The notes below the pieces were generated by a model, which saw nothing but the letters and a program-made list of their open reading frames with translations, was not told the DNA's origin and did no database searches. A stretch of DNA of 11,083 nucleotides from Pseudomonadota bacterium (lineage in GTDB: Bacteria; Pseudomonadota; Alphaproteobacteria; Sphingomonadales; Sphingomonadaceae), in the NCBI GenBank assembly GCA_029781465.1, contig JAKOWQ010000155.1, positions 1 to 11,083 of the forward strand, given 5' to 3'. The position numbers were made by a program, and so were the translations under genes. Below are positions 1 to 6,701 of the stretch, one piece after another (position 1 is the first letter of the stretch; each line of letters begins with the position of its first letter).

Positions 1-831
1 CGCACCCAGGATCGCATCGACCAGCGCATGGATCGCCACGTCGGCATCCGAATGCCCGGCAAGGCCGCGCGGATGATCGATCTTGACGCCGCACAGCCAC
101 AACTCTTCGCCGTCCGCAAGGCGGTGGACATCGTAGCCGGTGCCGATCCGCATCGCAGGCCTGGGCTGCTCGAAATCCGTGGCGAAGGTCAGCTTGTGCA
201 AGGCTTCGTCTCCTTCGACCAGCGCTACGGTCAGCCCGGCTGCCTGCGCCACCTGGGCGTCGTCACCGGCATCGGCGGGGCCATCCCAGGCTTGGTGCGC
301 AGCCAGAATCGCCGGATAGCGAAAGGCTTGCGGGGTCTGCACCCGGCGCAGCGCCTCGCGCCGGGCAGGCATGCCCATCAGTGTCCCTTCGGTGTGGGCC
401 AGACTGTCAACTACCGGCAGCACCGGAATTGCTCCCGGCTGCAAGGCCAGCGCCGCGATCAGCCGGTCTATCACCGCGCGGGGCAGGCAGGGGCGGGCCG
501 CGTCGTGGATCAGCACCGCTGCCGGAGCATCCGCTTCAAGCGCGGCAAGGGCTTTTGAGACCGATTCCTGCCGCGTCGCACCGCCTTCGATCAAGCGGAT
601 CCCGGCGATCCCCGCCAATGCCGCTCCAGCCAGATCCTGCGCGCCCGCCGGGATCGCCACCGCGATCGGAGCGATCCCCGCAGCCGCCAATGCTTCGGCG
701 GAGTGGCGCACCACCGGCTTGCCGCGCCACAAGGCGAACTGCTTGGGCAGAGGCTGGCCCGCGCGCAGTCCTTGTCCGGCCGCGACGATAACCGCCGCAC
801 ACGAGGGAAGGGGAGGGCCAGGATCGCTCAT
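1..831 (-). CDS. ispDF: Bifunctional IspD/IspF (MEP pathway), 3' end outside window
   Basis: This is the N-terminal 277 codons of a fused enzyme for two steps of the MEP isoprenoid pathway in the cytoplasm: MEP cytidylyltransferase (IspD) and MECDP synthase (IspF). Residues 1-226 are IspD. They show the CTP-binding segment VAAGQGLRAG..PKQ (R23, K30), the IHDAARPCL motif (D110, R113), a TPQAFR segment at 166-171 and a conserved K213. IspF begins at M227 with MRIGTGYDVHRL, giving metal ligands D234 and H236, and HSDADVAIHAL supplies the third, H260. The rest of IspF lies beyond base 1. The ATG at 831 is the only good start: upstream in frame I see no other ATG or GTG before a stop at 877-879. 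The ribosome site is weak. The gene is divergent from dusB. IspDF fusion is common in Alphaproteobacteria. The domain call is firm; only the C-terminus is unseen. Confidence 0.96.
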   Translation of the reverse strand, partial: MSDPGPPLPSCAAVIVAAGQGLRAGQPLPKQFALWRGKPVVRHSAEALAAAGIAPIAVAIPAGAQDLAGAALAGIAGIRLIEGGATRQESVSKALAALEADAPAAVLIHDAARPCLPRAVIDRLIAALALQPGAIPVLPVVDSLAHTEGTLMGMPARREALRRVQTPQAFRYPAILAAHQAWDGPADAGDDAQVAQAAGLTVALVEGDEALHKLTFATDFEQPRPAMRIGTGYDVHRLADGEELWLCGVKIDHPRGLAGHSDADVAIHALVDAILGA

Positions 832-854
832 CTCTGGACTTTGCGGGTAAAGCC

Positions 855-883
855 TTGCTGCCTTCGCGGCAATTCCCTATGTG
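855..883 (+). promoter_or_regulatory. Candidate sigma-70 promoter for dusB-ntrBC, with overlapping hairpin
   Basis: TTGCTG (855-860) and TATGTG (878-883) are separated by exactly 17 bases and lie about 30 bases upstream of the dusB ATG. The same stretch forms an inverted repeat, TTGCTGC-CTTC-GCGGCAA (855-872), with one G-T pair, overlapping the -35 box. It lies in the only gap between the divergent ispDF and dusB genes, so it could also affect ispDF. This is pattern matching only. Sphingomonad promoters are degenerate and the match may be chance. Confidence 0.3.
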
Positions 884-910
884 CTGCCCAAATTTTAGGC
901 ACACCCACCG

Positions 911-1927
911 ATGAACCCGCTTCCCACCCCGCCAAGGCTTGCCCCGATCGCGATCGGCCCGGTGCAGATCGACTGTCCGGTCGTGCTCGCACCGATGACC
1001 GGGGTCACCGACCTGCCGTTCCGTCGCCTGGTCCGCCGCTTTGGCTCGGGGCTCAACGTAACCGAGATGATCGCCAGCCCCGCCGCGATCCGCGAAACCC
1101 GTCAATCGGTGCAGAAGGCGATGTGGGACCCGGCCGAAGAGCCGGTGTCGATGCAGCTGGTCGGCTGCGAGCCCGATCAGATGGCCGATGCGGCCCGTCT
1201 GGTGGAGGATCGCGGCGCGGCGATCATCGATATCAACATGGGCTGCCCGGTGAAGAAGGTCGTCAACGGCGATGCCGGTTCGGCGCTGATGCGCGATGTG
1301 CCGCTTGCAACCCGGCTGATTGCGGCGACGGTCAAGGCGGTGTCGGTGCCGGTCACGGTCAAGATGCGGATGGGGTGGTGCCATGACAGCCTCAATGCCC
1401 CCGAACTGGCGCGCATCGCCGAAGACCTGGGGGCCAGGCTTGTCACGGTGCACGGTCGCACCCGCAACCAGATGTACAAGGGCCAGGCCGACTGGAGCTT
1501 TGTCCGCAAGGTCAAGCAGGCGGTATCTATCCCGGTGATTGTCAACGGGGACATCTGCGCGATCGAGGATACCGCGCGGGCGCTCGAGCAGTCGGGCGCC
1601 GACGGGGTGATGATCGGGCGCGGAGCCTATGGCAAACCGTGGCTGCTCGCGCAGGTGATGCACTGGCTGCGCAGCGGCGAGGAACTGGCCGATCCCACGC
1701 TTGCCGACCAACTCGCGCTGATCCTCGAGCATTATCGCTGGATGCTTGAGCACTACGGCGAAGATACCGGCGTCAAGATGGCCCGCAAACACCTGGGCTG
1801 GTACACGCGCGGGCTGCCTGGATCGGCGCATTTTCGCAACATGGTCAACTTCGTCGACGACCCGCGTGAGGTGATGGACCACCTGTCGGCGTTCTATGCG
1901 CCGTTCCTCGATCGCCGGGCGGCCTGA
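911..1927 (+). CDS. dusB: tRNA-dihydrouridine synthase, DusB/NifR3 family
   Basis: A 338-residue FMN-dependent, NADPH-using enzyme that reduces uridine to dihydrouridine in tRNA in the cytoplasm. The TIM-barrel signature segments are in order: VLAPMTGVTDLPFR (25-38), GLNVTEMIAS (48-57), DINMGCPVKKV (107-117) with catalytic C112, VTVKMRMGW, VTVHGRTRNQMYKG, IPVIVNGDI, and the phosphate-binding GADGVMIGRGAYGKPW near residue 230. The length is normal for the family. It is the first gene of the nifR3-ntrB-ntrC cluster typical of Alphaproteobacteria, and ntrB starts about four bases after its stop. Start: the first ATG in frame. Upstream is only a weak TAGG at 896-899, 11 bases away. DusB is preferred over DusA or DusC from the INMGCPVKK context and the synteny. 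The exact uridine modified cannot be read from sequence. Confidence 0.95.
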   Translation: MNPLPTPPRLAPIAIGPVQIDCPVVLAPMTGVTDLPFRRLVRRFGSGLNVTEMIASPAAIRETRQSVQKAMWDPAEEPVSMQLVGCEPDQMADAARLVEDRGAAIIDINMGCPVKKVVNGDAGSALMRDVPLATRLIAATVKAVSVPVTVKMRMGWCHDSLNAPELARIAEDLGARLVTVHGRTRNQMYKGQADWSFVRKVKQAVSIPVIVNGDICAIEDTARALEQSGADGVMIGRGAYGKPWLLAQVMHWLRSGEELADPTLADQLALILEHYRWMLEHYGEDTGVKMARKHLGWYTRGLPGSAHFRNMVNFVDDPREVMDHLSAFYAPFLDRRAA

Positions 1928-1931
1928 GCCG

Positions 1932-3017
1932 GTGTCATCCGCCCAGCGCCAGCTTGCCAGTCTCTCGCTCGGGGTGGTGTTGCTCGCTCCGGGTCAGAAG
2001 GTGGCGGCTGCCAACCCGGCAGCGGAGCAGTTCTTCGGGCAGAGCTTTCGCCGCCTGGAAGGACGCGCGCTGAGCGAGCTGGTGGTGTTCGAGGAGCCGC
2101 ACCTTGCGCAGCGGCTCTCGGAGACCGACGCCCACGTCTCCGCCCGTGCGGTAGCCCTGCGCGTTCTCGGCAAGGGCGGGCGGCGGGTCGATGTAACGGT
2201 AACCCCGATGATCGAGCAGCCCGGCTGGCAGATCATGACCCTGCATGACAACAGCGGCGCCGAAGCCATCAGCGGAGATCCCGGCAGCGGTGACAATCCG
2301 GTGCTGCGCGCGCCCGACATCCTTGCCCACGAGATCAAGAACCCGCTTGCCGGGATTCGCGGCGCGGCTCAGCTGTTGGGCCGCAAGCTTGAAGGGAGCG
2401 ATCTCGCGCTGACCGGGCTGATCGCGGATGAGGTCGATCGCATCGCCAAGCTGATCGATCAGATGCAGTCGCTATCGCGGCGCACCGCGCCCGAGCTGCA
2501 ACCCTGCAACCTGCATGAGGCAGTGCGCCGCGCCACGGCGGTCCTTGCGGCCAGCGGTTCTTCTCCGCCAATTGTCGAGGAGTTCGACCCCTCGTTGCCG
2601 CCGGTGCAGGGCAATCCCGACGCGCTGGTTCAGGTATTGCTCAACCTTCTGGCCAATGCCGCAGATGCCTGCAAGGAAGTTGCCGCCCCGCGCATCAGGG
2701 TGCGCACGCGTTTTGCCAGCGGGCTGCAATTGCAGCGCGGTGCGGACGGCAACCCGGTGCGCCTTCCGATCGAGCTCAGGGTCAGCGACAACGGCCCCGG
2801 AATCGATCCGGCCATGCGCGAGCACGTGTTCGAACCGTTCGTCACCTCCAAGAAGAGCGGTCAGGGGCTGGGCCTGGCGCTGGTCCGTCGGCTGGTGCGC
2901 GACATGAACGGGCGGATCGCTCACGAACGCGACGAGGCGGCCGGAGTAACCCACTTTCGCGTCCATCTGCCGATGGCCATCGCGAAACGACAGATCAGTG
3001 ACGGGGAAGCCGCATGA
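1932..3017 (+). CDS. ntrB: Nitrogen-regulation sensor histidine kinase NtrB
   Basis: A soluble two-component kinase/phosphatase that phosphorylates NtrC under nitrogen limitation. In the family it is controlled by PII proteins. Numbered from the GTG at 1932 (361 aa): an N-terminal PAS-like region about 8-100 (LGVVLLAPGQ..ANPAAEQFF), then the H-box ILAHEIKNPLAGIRGAAQLL with phospho-accepting H133. The N-box VLLNLLANAADAC contains N242. ATP-lid boxes DNGPGI (286-291) and GQGLGLALV (310-318) follow. I see no membrane segment. Start: an in-frame ATG at 1896 would overlap dusB by 32 bases and has no ribosome site. The GTG at 1932 lies four bases after the dusB stop and fits coupled translation, so I prefer it, but neither has a convincing Shine-Dalgarno. 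The end overlaps ntrC by ATGA. The family call is secure; the start is uncertain. Confidence 0.94.
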   Translation: MSSAQRQLASLSLGVVLLAPGQKVAAANPAAEQFFGQSFRRLEGRALSELVVFEEPHLAQRLSETDAHVSARAVALRVLGKGGRRVDVTVTPMIEQPGWQIMTLHDNSGAEAISGDPGSGDNPVLRAPDILAHEIKNPLAGIRGAAQLLGRKLEGSDLALTGLIADEVDRIAKLIDQMQSLSRRTAPELQPCNLHEAVRRATAVLAASGSSPPIVEEFDPSLPPVQGNPDALVQVLLNLLANAADACKEVAAPRIRVRTRFASGLQLQRGADGNPVRLPIELRVSDNGPGIDPAMREHVFEPFVTSKKSGQGLGLALVRRLVRDMNGRIAHERDEAAGVTHFRVHLPMAIAKRQISDGEAA

Positions 3018-4414
3018 GCGTGCTGCTGGTGGAAGACGATAGCTCGATCGCGCTGGTGATCACTGCCGCGCTTGAGGCCGAAGGTTTCGGGGTCACCCAT
3101 TGCGATTCGATCGCCGAGCGCGACCGGTTGCTGGCCGCCAACGGTTACCAGGCGCTGGTTACCGATGTGATGCTGACCGACGGCGATGGGATCGAGACCA
3201 TCGGCACCGTGCGGGAACTCGCCCCGGCGATGCCGATCATCATCCTTTCCGCGCAGAACACGCTCGATACCGCCGTGCGCGCCAGCGATACCGGCGCATT
3301 CGAGTATTTTCCCAAGCCGTTCGATATCGATGAACTTGCCCGCACGGTTCGCCAGGCCGTAGGTGCGGCGCAGGCCCGCGGTGGCGGCGAGGAGGAAGCA
3401 CCGGTCGCCGGCTTGCCGCTGGTCGGGCGTTCGGCGGCGATGCAGGCGGTCTATCGCATGATAACCCGCGTGCTGCGCAACGATTTGACCGTGCTGGTGC
3501 TTGGCGAAAGCGGCACCGGCAAGGAACTGGTGGCAGAGGCGATCCACCAGCTCGGCCATCGCAAGGAGGGTCCCTTCGTAGCGGTCAACACTGCCGCGAT
3601 CCCCGCCGACCTGATCGAAAGCGAGCTGTTCGGCCACGAAAAAGGCGCCTTCACCGGTGCCGTCGCGCGCCACATCGGCAAGTTCGAGCAGGCCAACGGT
3701 GGCACCCTGTTTCTCGACGAGATCGGTGACATGCCGATGCAGGCACAAACCCGCCTGCTGCGCGCGCTGCAATCGGGGAGCGTGCGCCGGGTCGGAGGGC
3801 GCGAAGAAGTAAAGGTCGATGTCCGGATCGTTGCTGCCACCAACAGGGATCTCGAACCGATGATCGCGGCGGGGACGTTCCGCGAGGACCTGTTCTATCG
3901 CCTCAATGTCGTGCCGATCCGCCGTCCCGCGCTGCGCGAGCGCAGCGACGATATTCCGGCGCTGGCCCGGCACTTCCTCCAGCTTGCCGCGGCCGAAGGC
4001 TTGCCGCGCCACCAGTTGACCGAGGACGCCGGTCAGTTGCTTTCACGCCAGCCATGGCGCGGTAACGTGCGCGAGCTGCGCAACTTCATCTACCGTCTTG
4101 CGCTGCTTTCGCGTGAAGAAACCATCGATGCGGCGGCTGTTTCGCCCCTGCTGGCGCGGGTCGAACGGCCTGAGATTGAGCCCGCCGGGCTCGACGCCGC
4201 CGTTGCGCACTGGATGGCGGACAACCATCCCGCGCCCGGGCAGCTTTACGATGCCGCGCTTGCGGCCTTCGAGCGTCCGCTGTTCGTTCTCGCACTGCGG
4301 GAAACCGGGGGCAACCAGCTGCGCGCGGCCCAGTTGCTGGGTATCAACCGCAACACCTTGCGCAAGCGGCTGCACGAACTGGCGATTGACCCCGTCGATC
4401 TGTCGAAGGCGTAG
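3014..4414 (+). CDS. ntrC: Nitrogen-regulation response regulator NtrC (sigma-54 activator)
   Basis: A 466-residue enhancer-binding transcription factor. The receiver domain (1 to about 120) has the acidic pair D8/D9, phospho-acceptor D51 and K101. The AAA+ domain (about 135-370) has Walker A GESGTGKE (164-171), the intact sigma-54 contact loop GAFTGA (211-216), Walker B TLFLDEIGD (231-239) and WRGNVREL (348-355). A Fis-type helix-turn-helix ends the protein (GNQLRAAQLLGINRNTLRKRL, 433-453). All three domains are full length. Because GAFTGA is kept, it should activate sigma-54 promoters, unlike the Rhodobacter capsulatus NtrC, which lacks it. The ATG overlaps the ntrB stop (ATGA), with GGGGAAG upstream, so the two are translationally coupled. 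No glnA or glnB/glnK is in view. Target genes cannot be inferred here. Confidence 0.97.
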   Translation: MSVLLVEDDSSIALVITAALEAEGFGVTHCDSIAERDRLLAANGYQALVTDVMLTDGDGIETIGTVRELAPAMPIIILSAQNTLDTAVRASDTGAFEYFPKPFDIDELARTVRQAVGAAQARGGGEEEAPVAGLPLVGRSAAMQAVYRMITRVLRNDLTVLVLGESGTGKELVAEAIHQLGHRKEGPFVAVNTAAIPADLIESELFGHEKGAFTGAVARHIGKFEQANGGTLFLDEIGDMPMQAQTRLLRALQSGSVRRVGGREEVKVDVRIVAATNRDLEPMIAAGTFREDLFYRLNVVPIRRPALRERSDDIPALARHFLQLAAAEGLPRHQLTEDAGQLLSRQPWRGNVRELRNFIYRLALLSREETIDAAAVSPLLARVERPEIEPAGLDAAVAHWMADNHPAPGQLYDAALAAFERPLFVLALRETGGNQLRAAQLLGINRNTLRKRLHELAIDPVDLSKA

Positions 4415-4433
4415 CGCGCCGAGCCGAAAGGAA

Positions 4434-4467
4434 ACCCCCTTGCAACTTTGCAACAGGGGTGTTGTAA
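4434..4467 (+). promoter_or_regulatory. Alternative hairpins and CAA/TTG half-sites in the ntrC-ntrY gap
   Basis: The gap between ntrC and ntrY holds an inverted-repeat cluster. Hairpin A pairs ACCCC (4434-4438) with GGGGT (4456-4460) and TTGCA (4440-4444) with TGCAA (4449-4453), leaving a four-base loop. Hairpin B pairs TTGCAAC (4448-4454) with GTTGTAA (4461-4467) and is incompatible with A. GTTGT (4461-4465) can also pair with GCAAC (4472-4476). No T-run follows, so this is not a classical terminator. At DNA level, CAA-N2-TTG (4443-4450) resembles the CAA-N-TTG type of site that I recall being reported for NtrX. Function is inferred, not shown. Confidence 0.4.
4440..4454 (+). repeat. Tandem TTGCAAC heptamers before ntrY
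   Basis: TTGCAAC occurs at 4440-4446 and again at 4448-4454, one base apart. An inverted near-copy GTTGTAA follows at 4461-4467 and a degenerate CGCAACT at 4471-4477. Four related elements in 38 bases immediately before a start codon look like a protein-binding or RNA-folding element rather than chance. They also fall inside a possible 13-codon reading frame. Confidence 0.55.
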
Positions 4468-4481
4468 CCACGCAACTATGA
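4440..4481 (+). other. Possible 13-codon leader ORF coupled to ntrY
   Basis: A TTG at 4440 lies six bases after the Shine-Dalgarno-like AAAGGAA (4427-4433). It opens a 13-codon frame ending in TGA at 4479-4481, and this stop overlaps the ntrY ATG (4478-4480) as ATGA. The would-be peptide is MQLCNRGVVTTQL. The ntrY ATG has no good ribosome site of its own, so a coupled leader would explain its translation. Against it, TTG is a weak start and the frame is simply open from far upstream inside ntrC. Speculative. Confidence 0.25.
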
Positions 4482-6682
4482 GTGCCGAGCGCAACAAGGG
4501 CTGGCCGCGCTGGTGGCGACGGGTACAGATCGGCGCCCGCCGGGCCAACTTCTTCGCCATCATGGAAGTAGCCTCGGTAATCGGCTTTCTGGTGATGACC
4601 GCGGTCTCATGGTTTGCGGTGACCCGGCAGTCGAACAGCGGGCAGCTGATGCCCACCAATCTCACCGCCACACTGCTGGTCGGCACATTGGTTCCGGCCA
4701 TGGCGATCCTGGTGCTGCTGGGGCGGCGCATCGCCCTGCAACGCGCGGCCGAGGCGGCAAGCGGGGGCGGGCAGCTACATGTCCGCCTGGTGTTCCTGTT
4801 CTCGATGATCTCGGCAGTGCCGACGCTGCTTGTGGTGATCTTTGCCTCGCTGCTGTTCCAGTCGGGCGTGGAGTTCTGGTTTTCGGACAATTCGCGCGGC
4901 CTGCTGGAAAACGCCAACAAACTGGCGCGGGGCTATTACGAGCAGACCCAGCGCGACATGGAATACGAATCGCTCGCCATGGCCGCCGACCTGCGCGACG
5001 AACTGGCCCAGGTGCCGATCGCCAGCAACGAGTTCGTCGAATACTACCAGTACCAGGTGCTGCACCGGAAGATCAACGAATCGACCATCATTCAGAAGGC
5101 GCCCGATGGCCAGCTGACCAAGGCCGCCTTCACGCGCGGCGATGCACCGCTTTCGGAAATCTCAGGCAGCGCTCTGCGTCAGCTCGACCAGGGGACCGAA
5201 ATCGTTGTGTCCTCGGCCGACAACTCGATCAAGGCTGTGACCCCGATCGACCGCAGGGCGGGGATCTATCTCTTCACGGTGCGCAAGTCCGACCTGCTTT
5301 CGACCGGCTATGCGCAGAACATCGTCCGGGCCTATGACGAGCTGACCCGGCAGGCCCGGATCCTGCAGCTGCGCTTCAATGTCGGGCTGTTCGTGGCCAG
5401 CCTGGCACTGGTCGGGTTGGCGGTGTGGTTCGGGCTGCGCTTCGCCGACCGTCAGGTCAAGCCGCTCTACCAGCTCGTTTCCGCCGCGCGCGAGGTGGGA
5501 GCGGGCAATTTCTCGATGCGAGTCGAGGGCCGCACCGGCGCCGACGAAATCGGCCTGCTCAACCGCGCTTTCAACCGCATGACCCGGCAGCTCGAACGCC
5601 AGACCCAGGCGCTCCTGGGTGCCAACCAGCAACTCGACGAGCGCCGCGCCTTCATCGAGGCGGTGCTCGAATCGGTGACTGCGGGAATCGTCTCGACTTC
5701 GCCGGACGGCCGCATCCGGCTGATGAACGGCTCGGCGCAGAAGCTGCTGCTCGAACGGGGGGCCGAAGCCCCGATCGGTGAACCGCTTGAGGAGATCCTG
5801 CCTCAGCTTGCCGCGATCGTCGCGGGCGAGAAGGAAAGCGGGATCGTGCAATATGCCAAGGGCAGCGAACTGCTGACTCTGGCGGTCAAGGTGAGCGGCG
5901 GGGCAGCGGGCCACGTGATCACCTTCGAGGACATCACCCGTCAGTTGCTCGATCAGCGCCAGGCGGCCTGGTCCGACGTTGCCCGCCGGATCGCGCATGA
6001 AATCAAGAACCCGCTCACCCCGATCCAGCTTGCCACCGAACGTCTGAGCCGCCGCTACCGCAAGCTGATTACCGCCGATGCCGAACTGTTCGAGGAGCTG
6101 ACCGGGACGATCATCCGCCAGGTCGGCGATCTCCGGCGGATGGTCGATGAGTTTTCTTCCTTTGCGCGGCTGCCCAAGCCGATCTTCCGTGGTGAAGACC
6201 CGGTCGATCTCGCCCGTCAGGCGCTGTTTCTTCAGGAAGTCGCGCGCCCGGACATCAACTTTGCCTTCGTGGCCGATGACGAGGTGGGAATTGTCGCCTG
6301 CGATCGCCACCAGTTCGGCCAGGCGATGACCAATGTCCTCAAGAACGCGGTTGAGGCGGTTGAGGCGCGGGCCAAGCAGGCGGAGGCCGACTATCGCGGG
6401 CGTATCGCGGTGACGATCAAGAGTTCGCCCGACTCGATCGAAATTGCGATTGCCGACAACGGGATCGGCCTGCCCCAGGATCGCGAGCGGATCGTCGAAC
6501 CCTATGTCACCACGCGCGAGAAGGGAACCGGTCTGGGGCTCGCGATCGTCAACAAGATTGTCGAGGAACACGGCGGTGAGATGACCTTTGCCGCCGGCGA
6601 GGGCGGGGGCAGCGTTGTTACCATGCGCTTTGCGCGCGATCCCGTTTCGGGCGGCCAGTCCGCATCCGAGGCGGCCGAATGA
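4478..6682 (+). CDS. ntrY: Membrane sensor histidine kinase NtrY
   Basis: The inner-membrane sensor kinase partner of NtrX, 734 aa from the ATG. Hydrophobic segments lie at about 25-48, 62-86 and 105-128. A periplasmic region (roughly 130-300) follows, then a fourth segment at about 302-321 (VGLFVASLALVGLAVWFGL). Next come a HAMP domain (about 323-375), a PAS domain (about 390-490, FIEAVLESVTAGIVSTSPDG), a HisKA box VARRIAHEIKNPLTPIQLATE with phospho-acceptor H507, an N-box MTNVLKNAVEAV, and ATP-lid boxes ADNGIGL and GTGLGLAIV. The membrane segments, HAMP and PAS separate it from soluble NtrB. Start: an in-frame TTG at 4448 would add ten residues. I prefer the ATG at 4478, although no Shine-Dalgarno sits close to it. 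NtrYX has been tied to nitrogen metabolism, respiration and envelope functions in other alphaproteobacteria. The ligand is not readable here. Confidence 0.95.
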   Translation: MSAERNKGWPRWWRRVQIGARRANFFAIMEVASVIGFLVMTAVSWFAVTRQSNSGQLMPTNLTATLLVGTLVPAMAILVLLGRRIALQRAAEAASGGGQLHVRLVFLFSMISAVPTLLVVIFASLLFQSGVEFWFSDNSRGLLENANKLARGYYEQTQRDMEYESLAMAADLRDELAQVPIASNEFVEYYQYQVLHRKINESTIIQKAPDGQLTKAAFTRGDAPLSEISGSALRQLDQGTEIVVSSADNSIKAVTPIDRRAGIYLFTVRKSDLLSTGYAQNIVRAYDELTRQARILQLRFNVGLFVASLALVGLAVWFGLRFADRQVKPLYQLVSAAREVGAGNFSMRVEGRTGADEIGLLNRAFNRMTRQLERQTQALLGANQQLDERRAFIEAVLESVTAGIVSTSPDGRIRLMNGSAQKLLLERGAEAPIGEPLEEILPQLAAIVAGEKESGIVQYAKGSELLTLAVKVSGGAAGHVITFEDITRQLLDQRQAAWSDVARRIAHEIKNPLTPIQLATERLSRRYRKLITADAELFEELTGTIIRQVGDLRRMVDEFSSFARLPKPIFRGEDPVDLARQALFLQEVARPDINFAFVADDEVGIVACDRHQFGQAMTNVLKNAVEAVEARAKQAEADYRGRIAVTIKSSPDSIEIAIADNGIGLPQDRERIVEPYVTTREKGTGLGLAIVNKIVEEHGGEMTFAAGEGGGSVVTMRFARDPVSGGQSASEAAE

Positions 6683-6701
6683 TTTGCATAAGGAAGATTG
6701 A

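Noticed and set aside
536..1882. Long minus-strand open frame (448 codons) across ispDF and dusB
   Set aside because: It lies antisense to dusB and overlaps the real ispDF frame. Its composition is His/Arg/Asp-rich with no motif, typical of shadow frames in high-G+C DNA.
2921..4012. Minus-strand open frame opposite ntrC (363 codons)
   Set aside because: It is antisense to the conserved AAA+ domain of ntrC, with no recognisable domain or ribosome site.
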